Notes under the pieces: generated by a model
Databases searched by the model: none
What the model was told of the DNA's origin: nothing
The model's input: only the letters and a program-made list of their open reading frames with translations
Source of the DNA: JACDAN01 sp963834825
GTDB lineage: Bacteria > Actinomycetota > Thermoleophilia > Gaiellales > Gaiellaceae
DNA: 64,000 nt
Direction of reading: 5' to 3'
Assembly (NCBI GenBank): GCA_963834825.1
Contig: CAWICZ010000010.1
Location: forward strand, 1 to 64,000
Shown here: positions 16,054 through 23,930 of the stretch, piece by piece
How positions within the stretch are numbered: position 1 is the stretch's first letter
Layout: every line of letters starts with the position of its first letter
Program-made: the position numbers and the translations under genes

Positions 16054-16300
16054 TCACGGGCCGCCCGGGCTTCTGCCCCGCCGGTGCGAGACGACGACCA
16101 TCGCCGCGAGGAGAACCGCCGCCCACGCCGCCAGGACGATGATCGGGTGGGCGTGCTGGTGGTTCGGGAAGTAGACGGCCTCGCGAAGCGCCGTGACCGT
16201 GGCGCCTGACGGGAGCCACTGCGAGAGGAATGCGAACGGCGGCGGCAAGAGCGGCGGCGCGACGGCACCGCCGGAAGAGCTGTTGCCGAGGACGAGCGTC
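16054..16300 (-). pseudogene. C-terminal fragment of a YhgE/Pip-like membrane protein, copy 1
   Basis: The minus strand encodes NSSSGGAVAPPLLPPPFAF then LSQWLPSGATVTALREAVYF and one transmembrane segment, typical of the C-terminus of YhgE/Pip-type ABC-2-like exporters. The rest of the gene is missing: homology stops at 16300, where an unrelated plus-strand fragment begins. It converges on the dehydrogenase gene. Confidence 0.7.
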
Positions 16301-16516
16301 TGCGGCCGATCTACTTATCCGGAGCGCTCTCCCCGAAGGCGGTTGTGCGGTTGTTCTGGAGCGCTACCACTCGCGTGCGCGGGTGTATGTTGTTGTATTG
16401 ATTTGGTTGTTTATGGGGTTTCATGGATGGATTTGAAGATGGGTTATTGATCGTCGAGGTGGTCGTGGTTTGGGTGTTTGGCGTGTCTTGGTGATTTTAG
16501 GGTTTCGACTTCAACT
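16301..16516 (+). pseudogene. C-to-T degraded copy of the membrane-protein fragment at 20090-20353
   Basis: Aligned by hand to 20093-20327, this tract carries about 30 C-to-T changes, at most one or two G-to-A, and several short deletions, mostly in C- or T-runs. Almost every plus-strand C from 16381 to 16500 is changed, leaving a T/G-rich tract unlike anything else in the window. The ancestral frame is destroyed. The tract ends exactly at the TGCTGG duplication junction. It is either local deamination damage or a base-calling artefact. Confidence 0.85.
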
Positions 16517-16534
16517 TGCTGGACGCGGAATGTT

Positions 16535-16624
16535 CCGGCTGTCGCCAACAACGCCGTGGATGAGCTCGACGCCGGCTTGCCGGAGGACGTCGATCAGTTA
16601 CTTCGCCAACATCAGACGGCTCAT
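16535..16624 (-). pseudogene. 5' stub of a PoxB-like gene, copy 2
   Basis: Same ~30-residue TPP-enzyme N-terminus as at 12745-12834, here joined at the duplication seam to the C-to-T tract. Confidence 0.62.
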
Positions 16625-16755
16625 GGGACATCCTTTCCCGTCGATCGAGTCCGCCGAAAGAGCTTTCCGCTTCGGAAGCAATACCTCAAGCGCGCGCGGA
16701 GCTTCTGCTGCAGGCGCATCCGGCATAGGCTTGGTGCTCGCGAGAAAGGGGAGTG

Positions 16756-17796
16756 ATGCAGGCTGAGCCCCAGGGCATCCTGACCCGCATCACCGAGACG
16801 GCGATCTTCCTCATCGTGACTGTCGACTCGGAAGCGGAGGACGAGGTCCGCGAGCTGCTGGCCGATATGAGCGGACTCAGGCGGTCAGTGGGTTTCCGGA
16901 TCCCAGAGGGCGAGCTGACCTGCGTGGTTGGTGTCGGCGCTGCAGTCTGGGATCGTCTGTTCGGGGTGCCGCCGCCGGTTGGGCTGCATCCGTTTCCCGC
17001 GTTCGCAGGCACGAGGCATAGCGCGCCGGCGACGCCCGGCGATCTCCTGTTTCACATCCGGGCTCATCGGCTGGACCTGTGCTTTGAGCTCGCTCAGCGG
17101 TTGACGAGTCGGCTCGCTGGACACGCGGAGGTCGTCGACGAGGTTCACGGGTTCAGGTCGTTCGACGAACGCGACCTGCTCGGGTTCGTCGACGGCACGG
17201 AAAACCCGGAGGGGAAAGCGGCGCGTGCCGCGGTGTTGATCGGCGACGAGGACCCGGAATTCGCCGGCGGGAGCTATGCCGTCGTTCAGAAGTACCTTCA
17301 CGACCTCGAGGGTTGGGATGCGCTGCCCGTCGAGGAACAGGAGCGAGCGATCGGCCGGACGAAGCTCAGCGACATCGAGTTTCCCGATGAGGCAAAAGCT
17401 CCCAATTCGCACGTGACGCTGAACACAATCGTCGACGAGAACGGCGACGAGCAGCAGATCGTGCGCTTCAACATGCCGTTCGGGAGCGTCGGCGCGGGCG
17501 AGTTCGGGACGTACTTCATCGGCTACGCCCACAGCCCGGACGTGATCGAGCAGATGTTGACGAACATGTTCATCGGCAAGCCTCCTGGCACCTATGACCG
17601 GATCCTCGACTTCTCGACGGCGGTTACGGGCAACCTCTTCTTCGTCCCGTCCGTCGACTTCCTCGACGATCCGCCGGCTCCGGCCTCTGCGTCAGTCTCG
17701 GAGCCGCAGGTTCTGCCCCTCGGGGACGAGGATATGTCGGGCGGCCGCTCGCCAGGCAACGGTGGCGCTCACGCCACTCGGCGCGGGTTGAGATAG
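16756..17796 (+). CDS. DyP-type heme peroxidase, copy 2
   Basis: 346 residues, with the same GFVDG motif and distal Arg as copy 1. It differs at two residues near the N-terminus: Thr for Ala in RITE(T/A)AIFL and Val for Leu in TCV(V/L)GVG. The ribosome site is identical. The residue differences are conservative and lie outside the heme pocket, so both copies should be equally functional. Confidence 0.92.
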   Translation: MQAEPQGILTRITETAIFLIVTVDSEAEDEVRELLADMSGLRRSVGFRIPEGELTCVVGVGAAVWDRLFGVPPPVGLHPFPAFAGTRHSAPATPGDLLFHIRAHRLDLCFELAQRLTSRLAGHAEVVDEVHGFRSFDERDLLGFVDGTENPEGKAARAAVLIGDEDPEFAGGSYAVVQKYLHDLEGWDALPVEEQERAIGRTKLSDIEFPDEAKAPNSHVTLNTIVDENGDEQQIVRFNMPFGSVGAGEFGTYFIGYAHSPDVIEQMLTNMFIGKPPGTYDRILDFSTAVTGNLFFVPSVDFLDDPPAPASASVSEPQVLPLGDEDMSGGRSPGNGGAHATRRGLR

Positions 17797-17809
17797 GGGG
17801 CTCGTGCGC

Positions 17810-17977
17810 ATGGTCGTCCTCACGGGTGAGAACGCGCTGGCCGAGGTCTTCGATCCCCCAGCTAGCCGGAGGACACATTTCCTGCACGCCGACCCCGAGA
17901 ACGCCCGCTGCCGCAACGACACGCGCGGCTCGAGCCGCGAAGCTCTGTCCCGACCCCGCTCATCGAGAAAGGACTGA
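17810..17977 (+). CDS. Hypothetical 55-residue protein, copy 2
   Basis: Identical to the frame at 14018-14185 in the first duplication unit, with the same one-base spacing to the reductase start. Reality is uncertain. Confidence 0.33.
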   Translation: MVVLTGENALAEVFDPPASRRTHFLHADPENARCRNDTRGSSREALSRPRSSRKD

Positions 17978-17978
17978 C

Positions 17979-18944
17979 ATGGAAAAGACACTGCTCAAGA
18001 CGACCGCGCTGGGTAAGACCGAGCTGGAGATCACCCGCGTCGGCTTCGGCGCGTGGGCGCTCGGCGGCGGCGGCTACGACTGGGGCTGGGGAACGCAGGA
18101 CGACGAGGACTCGATCGCGGCGATCCACCACGCAGTCGAGCTCGGGGTCAACTGGATCGACACGGCCGCGCAGTACGGCTTCGGGCATTCCGAAGAGGTC
18201 GTTGGACGCGCACTGAAAAGCCTTTCGGGGGAGGAGCACCCGCACGTCTTCACGAAGGGCGGCCAGCCCGAGGGGCCGAACCGCACGACTGTCCAAAGCC
18301 TGCGGCGCGACTCGCTGAGGCGTGAGCTCGAGGGGAGCCTCTCGCGGCTGGGGCTCGACGCGGTCGACCTCTACCAGATCCACTGGCCGATCCCAGCCGA
18401 AGAGATCGAGGAGGGCTGGTCGACGCTCGTGGAGCTCCGCGACCAGGGCCTCATTCGCCACATCGGCGTCTCCAACTTCGGCGTCGCGCAGCTTCGGCAG
18501 ATCCAGAAGATCGCGCCGGTCGAGACGCTCCAGTCGCCCTACTCCCTGGTCACCCGGGACGCTGACGACGAGATCCTGCCCTTCGCCGAGCGCGAAGGGA
18601 TCGGGGTCATCGTCTACTCGCCGATGGGCTCCGGTCTCTTGACGGGCGCGATGACACGTGAGCGGATCGCGAACTTTCCCGACGACGATTTCCGCAAGCG
18701 CGACTCGCGCTTCCAGGAGCCGCAGCTCTCGGAGAACTTCGCACTCGTCGAGCGGATGAAAGGGGTTGCAGACCGCTACGACGCGAGCGTCGGCGCCGTC
18801 GCTGTCGCATGGACGCTGACGAACCCCGCGGTCGGCGGTGCAATTGTCGGGTTCCGGCGGCCCGACCAGGTCGATCCGATCATCGGCGCCGCCAACCTCG
18901 AGCTCAGCGAGGACGACCTCGCCGTGATCGCAGGGAGCGCGTGA
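17979..18944 (+). CDS. Aldo/keto reductase, copy 2
   Basis: 321 residues, the same protein as copy 1. A silent T-to-C change near 18103 (GAT/GAC) is the only substitution I noticed. The tetrad Asp, Tyr, Lys and His is complete. Confidence 0.92.
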   Translation: MEKTLLKTTALGKTELEITRVGFGAWALGGGGYDWGWGTQDDEDSIAAIHHAVELGVNWIDTAAQYGFGHSEEVVGRALKSLSGEEHPHVFTKGGQPEGPNRTTVQSLRRDSLRRELEGSLSRLGLDAVDLYQIHWPIPAEEIEEGWSTLVELRDQGLIRHIGVSNFGVAQLRQIQKIAPVETLQSPYSLVTRDADDEILPFAEREGIGVIVYSPMGSGLLTGAMTRERIANFPDDDFRKRDSRFQEPQLSENFALVERMKGVADRYDASVGAVAVAWTLTNPAVGGAIVGFRRPDQVDPIIGAANLELSEDDLAVIAGSA

Positions 18945-18945
18945 C

Positions 18946-19842
18946 ATGGCTGAGACGACCACCGAGCTCGGCTTCATCGGCCTCGGCCACATGGGCGGGA
19001 ACATGGCCTCGCGCTTCCTCGCCGCCGGTTACACGGTCTACGGCGAGGAACGGAGCCGCGTACAGGCCCAACACCTCGTTGACGAGGGGCTGCGCTGGCG
19101 CGAGACGCCCAGAACCGTCGCCGAGGCGGCCGACGTCATCTTCAGCTCGCTCCCCGACGACCGCGTGCTCGAGGAGGTCGCCTCCGGGCGGGACGGCATC
19201 GTCGCCGGCCTCACGGCCGACAAGATCTGGGTCGACGTGAGCACCGTCAGCCCGCGGGCAAGCCGCGAGCTCTCAGAGCGCGTTCGCGCGCAAGGCGCCA
19301 CGATGCTCGACGCGCCGGTGTCCGGCAGCGTGCCGCAAGTGCAATCAGGGACGCTGACGATCATGGTCGGCGGCGACGAGGATGCATTCGTCCGCGTCGA
19401 GCCGATCCTCCGCGAGCTCGGCACGCCGAACTACATCGGCCCGAACGGTCAGGGACTGGTGGTGAAGCTTGCGATCAACATCAGCCTCGCCGTCCAGATG
19501 CTCGCTTTCGCCGAGGGCCTCCTGCTCGCCGAGCGGTCGGGCGTCGACCGGCAGCGCGCGCTCGACGTCATGGCGGCCAGCGCGATCGGCTCGCCGATGC
19601 TCAAGGCTCGCGCCCCGATCATCTTCGACCAACCCGACGAGGCCTGGTTCACGCTGGCGTTCATGCGGAAGGACATCGAGCTGGCGCTCGACGCGGCCCG
19701 AGGGCTCGAGATCACGCTCCCGACCGCCGACCGAGCCGACCAGGTGCTCGAGCGCGCACGGGCGCTGGGGTATGAGCAGCGCGATCTCGCCGCTCTCTTC
19801 CAGGTCCTCGAGCAGCTGCCGGCTACTTCGCCGGTGATCTGA
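18946..19842 (+). CDS. 3-hydroxyisobutyrate dehydrogenase family oxidoreductase, copy 2
   Basis: 298 residues, identical to copy 1 except Arg for Pro in GRDG and one silent G-to-A change near 19347. The dinucleotide loop, LDAPVSGS and catalytic Lys are intact. Confidence 0.91.
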   Translation: MAETTTELGFIGLGHMGGNMASRFLAAGYTVYGEERSRVQAQHLVDEGLRWRETPRTVAEAADVIFSSLPDDRVLEEVASGRDGIVAGLTADKIWVDVSTVSPRASRELSERVRAQGATMLDAPVSGSVPQVQSGTLTIMVGGDEDAFVRVEPILRELGTPNYIGPNGQGLVVKLAINISLAVQMLAFAEGLLLAERSGVDRQRALDVMAASAIGSPMLKARAPIIFDQPDEAWFTLAFMRKDIELALDAARGLEITLPTADRADQVLERARALGYEQRDLAALFQVLEQLPATSPVI

Positions 19843-19845
19843 GGC

Positions 19846-20092
19846 TCACGGGCCGCCCGGGCTTCTGCCCCGCCGGTGCGAGACGACGACCGTCGCCGCG
19901 AGGAGAACCGCCGCCCACGCCGCCAGGACGATGATCGGGTGGGCGTGCTGGTGGTTCGGGAAGTAGACGGCCTCGCGAAGCGCCGTGACCGTGGCGCCTG
20001 ACGGGAGCCACTGCGAGAGGAATGCGAACGGCGGCGGCAAGAGCGGCGGCGCGACGGCACCGCCGGAAGAGCTGTTGCCGAGGACGAGCGTC
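19846..20092 (-). pseudogene. C-terminal fragment of a YhgE/Pip-like membrane protein, copy 2
   Basis: Same fragment as 16054-16300 with Thr for Met in the last transmembrane segment. Its 5' end is cut at 20092, back to back with another truncated membrane gene on the plus strand. Confidence 0.7.
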
Positions 20093-20353
20093 TCGCTGGC
20101 GGCGATCAGCTACCTCTACTCCCGGAGCGCTCTCCCCGAAGGCGGTCTGTCGCGGTTGTTCTGGCAGCGCTACCACCTCGCGTGCGCGGGCGTCATGCTC
20201 GCCGCGCTGATCCTGGCCGTCCTATGGGGCCTCACGGACGGACCCGAAGATGGGTTACTGATCGTCGAGGCGGTCGCGGTCTGGGCGTTCGGCGCGTCCT
20301 GGCTAATGAAGGGCTTCGACCTCAACTTGCTGGTCCAGCGAACTGAGGACTGA
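20090..20353 (+). pseudogene. C-terminal fragment of an integral membrane protein
   Basis: Reads SLAAISYLYSRSALPEGG, then two transmembrane segments around GVMLAALILAVLWGL and LLIVEAVAVWAFGASWLMKG, ending QRTED. The latter resembles the end of actinobacterial DUF998-like or related membrane proteins. It is 5'-truncated: upstream in the same frame lies antisense sequence of the YhgE fragment. It is the undamaged counterpart of the C-to-T tract at 16301-16516. Confidence 0.6.
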
Positions 20354-21006
20354 ACGCGGCCTGGAAGCGCTCCACCGCAGCTTCTTCTTCTCCGGTGGGA
20401 CCTGCGTCCGAACGGTTGGGTTTCCGCCACTTAGGCATCATGGCCTCTGGAACGCGATGCTCGTCCTAACGCGAGCCGATAACAGCTATGCGCTCCGAGT
20501 GCGCGCGTCTGCATGGCTGACAGCTTCTAGGACCACGGCGTTCTGGTTCGCGAATGGGCACACACTCATCCCGCGATCGGGAGAAGGAATGGGGTAATCA
20601 ACATCCCGGCCGGAAGTGGTGTCGGAAGCATGGCCGGTTCCAGAGGGTTTCCGAGGAACTTGTTGCTCGCCTTCCTGATGTGGCCAAGTTGGAAGTTCGG
20701 CTCCACCTGCCAGCGATCGTCGCCGAGCCGGTCGCCAGCCGTCCACTACGCCCTTCCGGCGCTCGGATGAAGACAGTCTCACAGGGCAACATCTCTACGC
20801 CGATAGGCAAGACGCGACGCCATGTGAGCGCGCAACAAGGTGGGCAGACGCAACTCGCGGAGCACGGATCGAGGTTTCAGCCGATCCAGGTTGGCGCGCA
20901 GTCCTTCCTTACGCTTGATTCCGCGATTCGCCCGATTCGGGAAAGCGGGACAGTTGGCGGGGCGTTCGCAGCCGCGGGACGAGGTTCCGGTCGACGCGAC
21001 GGTTCC
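20354..21006. other. No recognised gene
   Basis: About 650 bases, less G+C-rich by eye than the flanks, with several overlapping short frames on both strands and no family motifs or good ribosome sites. Probably decayed mobile or accessory DNA leading to the tRNA-Lys relic. Confidence 0.45.
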
Positions 21007-21173
21007 GAGTTCCAGCATATGCTCAATCTCACTTCAGTTGTCCCGTCGGACGACGGACGCGAGTACGAATGAGAGTACGGACTTGTCTCCACGACTTGCC
21101 ACTCGTTGCAGTTCGCTTCAGCGTCGACTCGTGGTCGTTGCAGGCAGTTTCAGCTGAGAGCAGTCTGTTGCCG
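21007..21173. repeat. Imperfect ~167-bp dispersed repeat, copy B
   Basis: Partner of 12360-12527 in direct orientation. It ends about ten bases upstream of a partial tRNA-Lys gene, which links the repeat to an integration site. Confidence 0.75.
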
Positions 21174-21183
21174 GGGTTCCGCG

Positions 21184-21229
21184 CGGACTTTTAATCCCAA
21201 GGTCGCAGGTTCGAATCCTGCCCGGTCCA
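21184..21229 (+). pseudogene. 3' fragment of tRNA-Lys (anticodon TTT)
   Basis: Contains anticodon loop CTTTTAA with part of its stem, a variable loop, a perfect 5-bp T stem around TTCGAAT, and the 3' acceptor strand ending in A. The D arm and 5' acceptor strand are missing. Such a fragment is what an integrated element leaves at its distal attachment site. Confidence 0.8.
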
Positions 21230-21565
21230 TGCGATTTGCAGGGCTTTTGTTGCCCGATCGTCGCGGAGCGCGTATGTGTCCGCGTACGCGCACCGGAAAT
21301 CCGCGCGGGGGTCGCAGCGACCCTCGTCTCTAAAAACTGCTGCTCGCTCGGCCAGACGGGTGAGGCCTGTTCTCGAGCGACTCAGTTCGTCGGCGTAAGA
21401 ACACTCACCCATTCCGTTCGTTGGGCGCCTCCGGAACCGCCGCCTCATAGGTCCGCTGGAATCCGCGGACGTCCGGCACCCGGACGGTCAGCCTGGTGAC
21501 GGTGAAGCTCTCCTTCACGGTCGAACCGTTCGTGCGGTCGGTCAGGTTCTATGCCTAGCTCTTGG
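21230..21565. other. No intact gene; possible C-terminal coding fragment
   Basis: A plus-strand frame at about 21460-21559 reads TRTVSLVTVKLSFTVEPFV and stops at TAG 21557-21559. It looks protein-like but has no start or known family. The rest shows nothing recognisable. Confidence 0.35.
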
Positions 21566-22444
21566 TCAGGCCGCGGCCGGCAGGTCGCGGTCGAGCCCAG
21601 CGCGTTGGCCGCCACCCTCGGAGAGGAACTCGAGCAGTGCCGGGTTGACCTTCTCGGGATGAGTCCAGCCGATGTTGTGCGGTCCGCCTTCGACTGGGAT
21701 CAGCTTCAGATTCGCCACGAGGGCCGGAAGCCGCTTCGCGGTCGACTCGAACGGAAGGATCCGGTCCTCGGTTCCGTGCATCACGAGCATGGGCACGTCG
21801 ATCTTCGGCAGGTCGGCACGGAAGTCGGTCAGCCAGGTGTCGACGCAGGCGTAGGAGGCATGCGGAGAGGCGCCGGCGGCGACGTTGAAGCTCGCCTGCC
21901 AGGCCTGCTTGCTGATCCGGTCCGCGAGCTTGTCGACGTTGTAGAAGTTGTCGAGGAAGTCCTTGAAGTAGGCGTAGCGGTCTTTTAGGACGGCTGCCTT
22001 GATCCCATCGAACACCTCGCCGTCGACACCCTCGAGGTTGTCGTCGGTCTTGAGCAGGAACGGCGGAATCGCCCCGAAGAGCACCGCCCGGCGCACACGC
22101 GCAGAGCCGTACTTGCCGAGGTAGCGGGTCACCTCGCCGGTTCCCATCGAGAAGCCGACCAGCACGACGTCGTCGAGCCGAAGATGCTCGAGCAGCGCGT
22201 TCAGGTCGGCGGCGAAGGTGTTGTAGTCGTAGCCTGTGGTGGGGCGGCTCGAATTGCCGAAGCCGCGCCGGTCGTACCGGATCACGCGGTAGCCGGCGCC
22301 GAGGAGCTCGGGCTCCTGGCGCTCCCACGAGTCGGAGTTGAGCGGGTAGCCGTGGATCAGGAGGACCGGCATGCCGCTGCCGTGGTCCTCGTAGTAGATC
22401 TTGACGTCGCTGTCGTTCTCGGTGCCGACGGTCACGTAGGGCAT
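21566..22444 (-). CDS. Alpha/beta hydrolase, non-heme haloperoxidase type
   Basis: A 292-residue hydrolase. The nucleophile elbow is GFSMGTGEVTRYLGKYG, diagnostic for the chloroperoxidase/esterase branch. The catalytic Asp lies in MHGTEDRILPF and the His in EGGPHNIGWTHP. An HGYPLNSDSW oxyanion segment is near the N-terminus. The ATG at 22444 follows AGGAG with 7-base spacing; an upstream in-frame ATG lacks this. In vivo these enzymes are usually esterases, or perhydrolases with acetate and peroxide. It stands alone. Confidence 0.92.
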   Translation of the reverse strand: MPYVTVGTENDSDVKIYYEDHGSGMPVLLIHGYPLNSDSWERQEPELLGAGYRVIRYDRRGFGNSSRPTTGYDYNTFAADLNALLEHLRLDDVVLVGFSMGTGEVTRYLGKYGSARVRRAVLFGAIPPFLLKTDDNLEGVDGEVFDGIKAAVLKDRYAYFKDFLDNFYNVDKLADRISKQAWQASFNVAAGASPHASYACVDTWLTDFRADLPKIDVPMLVMHGTEDRILPFESTAKRLPALVANLKLIPVEGGPHNIGWTHPEKVNPALLEFLSEGGGQRAGLDRDLPAAA

Positions 22445-22722
22445 GGACACTCCTATCGTCGTGGCGGCGAGGGCCAGGACCAACGGTCCGCTTCGTCGCC
22501 TGATTGCTCCAAGCGCCCACGATCGCTGATCGAAAGAGCGTCGTCTTCCCCGCTAGCGCGAGACCGGCATAGAAGCTAGCGGGAATCCCGAACCCACCTG
22601 GGCTGCGACTTCGCTCGTCCTAGTCGAGGTGGGAAAACGTCCCGCAGGCATCCCATCGCTGCGGTCCACGGCGGGACGCCGGTCGAGTAAGAGGACGCTC
22701 GTCCAGCCGAGGGCAGTTGGGG
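22445..22722. other. Intergenic region
   Basis: About 280 bases with no recognisable gene; expected to carry the promoter of the haloperoxidase-like gene. Confidence 0.45.
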
Positions 22723-23271
22723 TCATGCATCGAGTCGGAGCACGACCTCGTCCGTTTCCTCGTTGCGCCCATGAGCGAACCCGCGCCCCTCGCCCACGAT
22801 CAGGAAACCGCACTTCGTCAACACACGAATCGACGCGGCGTTGTCGCTCGCAGCGCGAGCGTAAAGCGGACGGGTCGCCTCCAGCTGCAAGAACGCTTGT
22901 AGGGCACGCGTGGCAATGCCGCGGCCCCAATCTTCACGGCCGATCCAATAGGTGACCTCGCGCTGACCCTCCAAGTCGAAGCTCGCAATGTGACCCACAA
23001 CTCGACCGTCGATCTCGACGACCCTGTTCGTCGTCGAGCCGTCGCTCCTCAGCCGCGCCCACCGTCGCTCGAAGCTCGTTCGATCATCGAACTCCGGCGA
23101 CGTGAACGCGGCCATCCGTATAGCGTCGCGATCGCTCGAGTGCTCGAACAGCACGCCGAGATCACGATCTTCGATCTCGCGAAGGACAAGCTGTCCCGAG
23201 CCCTCCCGCACGGCCGTTAACGCTAACGGCAGTTTGCGCGTAACTGCCGCAAACTCGGGTGACCGCGCCAC
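22723..23271 (-). CDS. GNAT family N-acetyltransferase, RimJ/RimL-like
   Basis: Up to 182 residues. LREIEDRDLGVLFEH opens the fold, VVGHIASFDL forms the central strands, EVTYWIGREDWGRGIATRAL is the acetyl-CoA loop, and NAASIRVLTKCGFLIVGE the final helix. The substrate is likely a protein N-terminus or small amine. The start is uncertain: the longest frame opens with GTG at 23271, while a GTG at 23211 would start just before the conserved domain. Neither has a clear ribosome site. The stretch between them can fold into competing hairpins. Confidence 0.85.
   Translation of the reverse strand: MARSPEFAAVTRKLPLALTAVREGSGQLVLREIEDRDLGVLFEHSSDRDAIRMAAFTSPEFDDRTSFERRWARLRSDGSTTNRVVEIDGRVVGHIASFDLEGQREVTYWIGREDWGRGIATRALQAFLQLEATRPLYARAASDNAASIRVLTKCGFLIVGEGRGFAHGRNEETDEVVLRLDA
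23213..23249 (-). promoter_or_regulatory. Two mutually exclusive hairpins near the GNAT start
   Basis: A 7-bp stem GCCGTTA/TAACGGC (23213-23219 with 23224-23230) overlaps an 8-bp stem CGGCAGTT/AACTGCCG (23227-23234 with 23242-23249). They share 23227-23230, so only one can form. On the minus strand they lie just before the GTG at 23211, as an attenuator-like leader would. Function is speculative. Confidence 0.35.
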
Positions 23272-23400
23272 CTGAGGTCAAGGTCTGCGTGGCGCTCCGG
23301 TGCGGCCTGCGCGGTCGCGGGAGCTTGCGTCGTGACCCATACGCGACCGCTGGGAGTGATGGAGGGGCGGTGCCTCGGCACCGACGCTCATTCGCTCTCG

Positions 23401-23424
23401 CGGCCTGTCACGCCGGAGGTCGCG
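23401..23424 (+). pseudogene. 24-base tRNA-Asp anticodon-arm fragment
   Basis: Identical over 24 bases to positions 55281-55304 of the intact tRNA-Asp gene (anticodon loop, variable loop, first T-stem bases), in the same orientation, then diverges. Too long for chance; probably an old attachment-site scar. Confidence 0.75.
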
Positions 23425-23433
23425 AGTAGAGGT

Positions 23434-23631
23434 TTAGCGAGGCGGCTCGGAGTCGCGCTCGTAGTCAGCCGCGCCGCCGGCTAGGTAGCTGCTCGTGGCG
23501 ACGTCGTCCTTACGCCCCTCGTAGTCTTCCTCGGCGGCATCGCGCTCGGCCGCGGTCATGCGCGTCTCCTCCTCCGCGCGCTCGAGCGCATCCTTGTTCC
23601 ACCATGCGCGAAGCCTGCGAAGAAGGGCCAT
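23434..23631 (-). CDS. Conserved small charged hypothetical protein
   Basis: A 65-residue hydrophilic protein: LLRRLRAWWNKDALERAEEE, MTAAERDAAEEDYEGRKDD, and an AGGAADYERDSEPPR tail. The pattern resembles short uncharacterised actinobacterial proteins. The ATG at 23631 is chosen because the conserved part starts there; the ribosome site is poor. Its stop lies ten bases from the tRNA-Asp scar. Confidence 0.65.
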   Translation of the reverse strand: MALLRRLRAWWNKDALERAEEETRMTAAERDAAEEDYEGRKDDVATSSYLAGGAADYERDSEPPR

Positions 23632-23930
23632 CCCCCAATACGCTACCGAACCGCGGCTCGACTCAGCCCGTGCGTGCCCGGCACTCGGATCGGCGCAGCA
23701 AGTGCGCCAGCGCATGACGCGCCGCTCGTCCCCCCGCTCAGGCGGCGGTCCGCTCGCGCTTGCGACGGAAGATCGCGAACTCGGCGGCCCGAGCAGCGCG
23801 ACAGCGATCTCGATGATCAGGCTGCCGAGGCTGTGATCGGTCTGCGCCGTCGTGGCTGCGCCGTGCGATTCTGCGCTGCGGTGCGAGATGGACGCACCTC
23901 TTGTTCGGGTGCATCGCGGGAACGCCTCGC
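23632..23930. other. No intact gene; possible membrane-protein C-terminal scrap
   Basis: On the minus strand around 23738-23830, two frames read SLGSLIIEIAVALLG and AAEFAIFRRKRERTAA, as if one short membrane C-terminus had been frameshifted. The evidence is weak. Confidence 0.3.

Larger units (their letters stand above)
12727..16516. repeat. Tandem duplication, copy 1 (~3.8 kb)
   Basis: Bases 12727-16300 are repeated at 16517-20092 with only about ten substitutions and one CG dinucleotide length change in 3.6 kb. The unit begins with TGCTGG, and the same hexamer ends the unit at 16517-16522 and 20328-20333, so the junction shows 6-bp microhomology. The last ~215 bases (16301-16516) are strongly diverged from their partner 20093-20327, mainly by C-to-T. 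The near identity elsewhere indicates a very recent event or an assembly artefact. Confidence 0.9.
16517..20333. repeat. Tandem duplication, copy 2
   Basis: Second unit of the 3.8-kb duplication, bounded by TGCTGG at both ends. It holds the same four genes and two fragments as copy 1, and its right end is undamaged, so it is the better guide to the original sequence. It is offset by 3790 bases at the start and 3792 after an extra CG dinucleotide near 16695. Confidence 0.9.

Noticed and set aside
20554..21072. A 172-codon plus-strand frame before the tRNA-Lys relic
   Set aside because: No domain, no ribosome site, and it reads into the non-coding repeat; the overlapping minus frames are no better.
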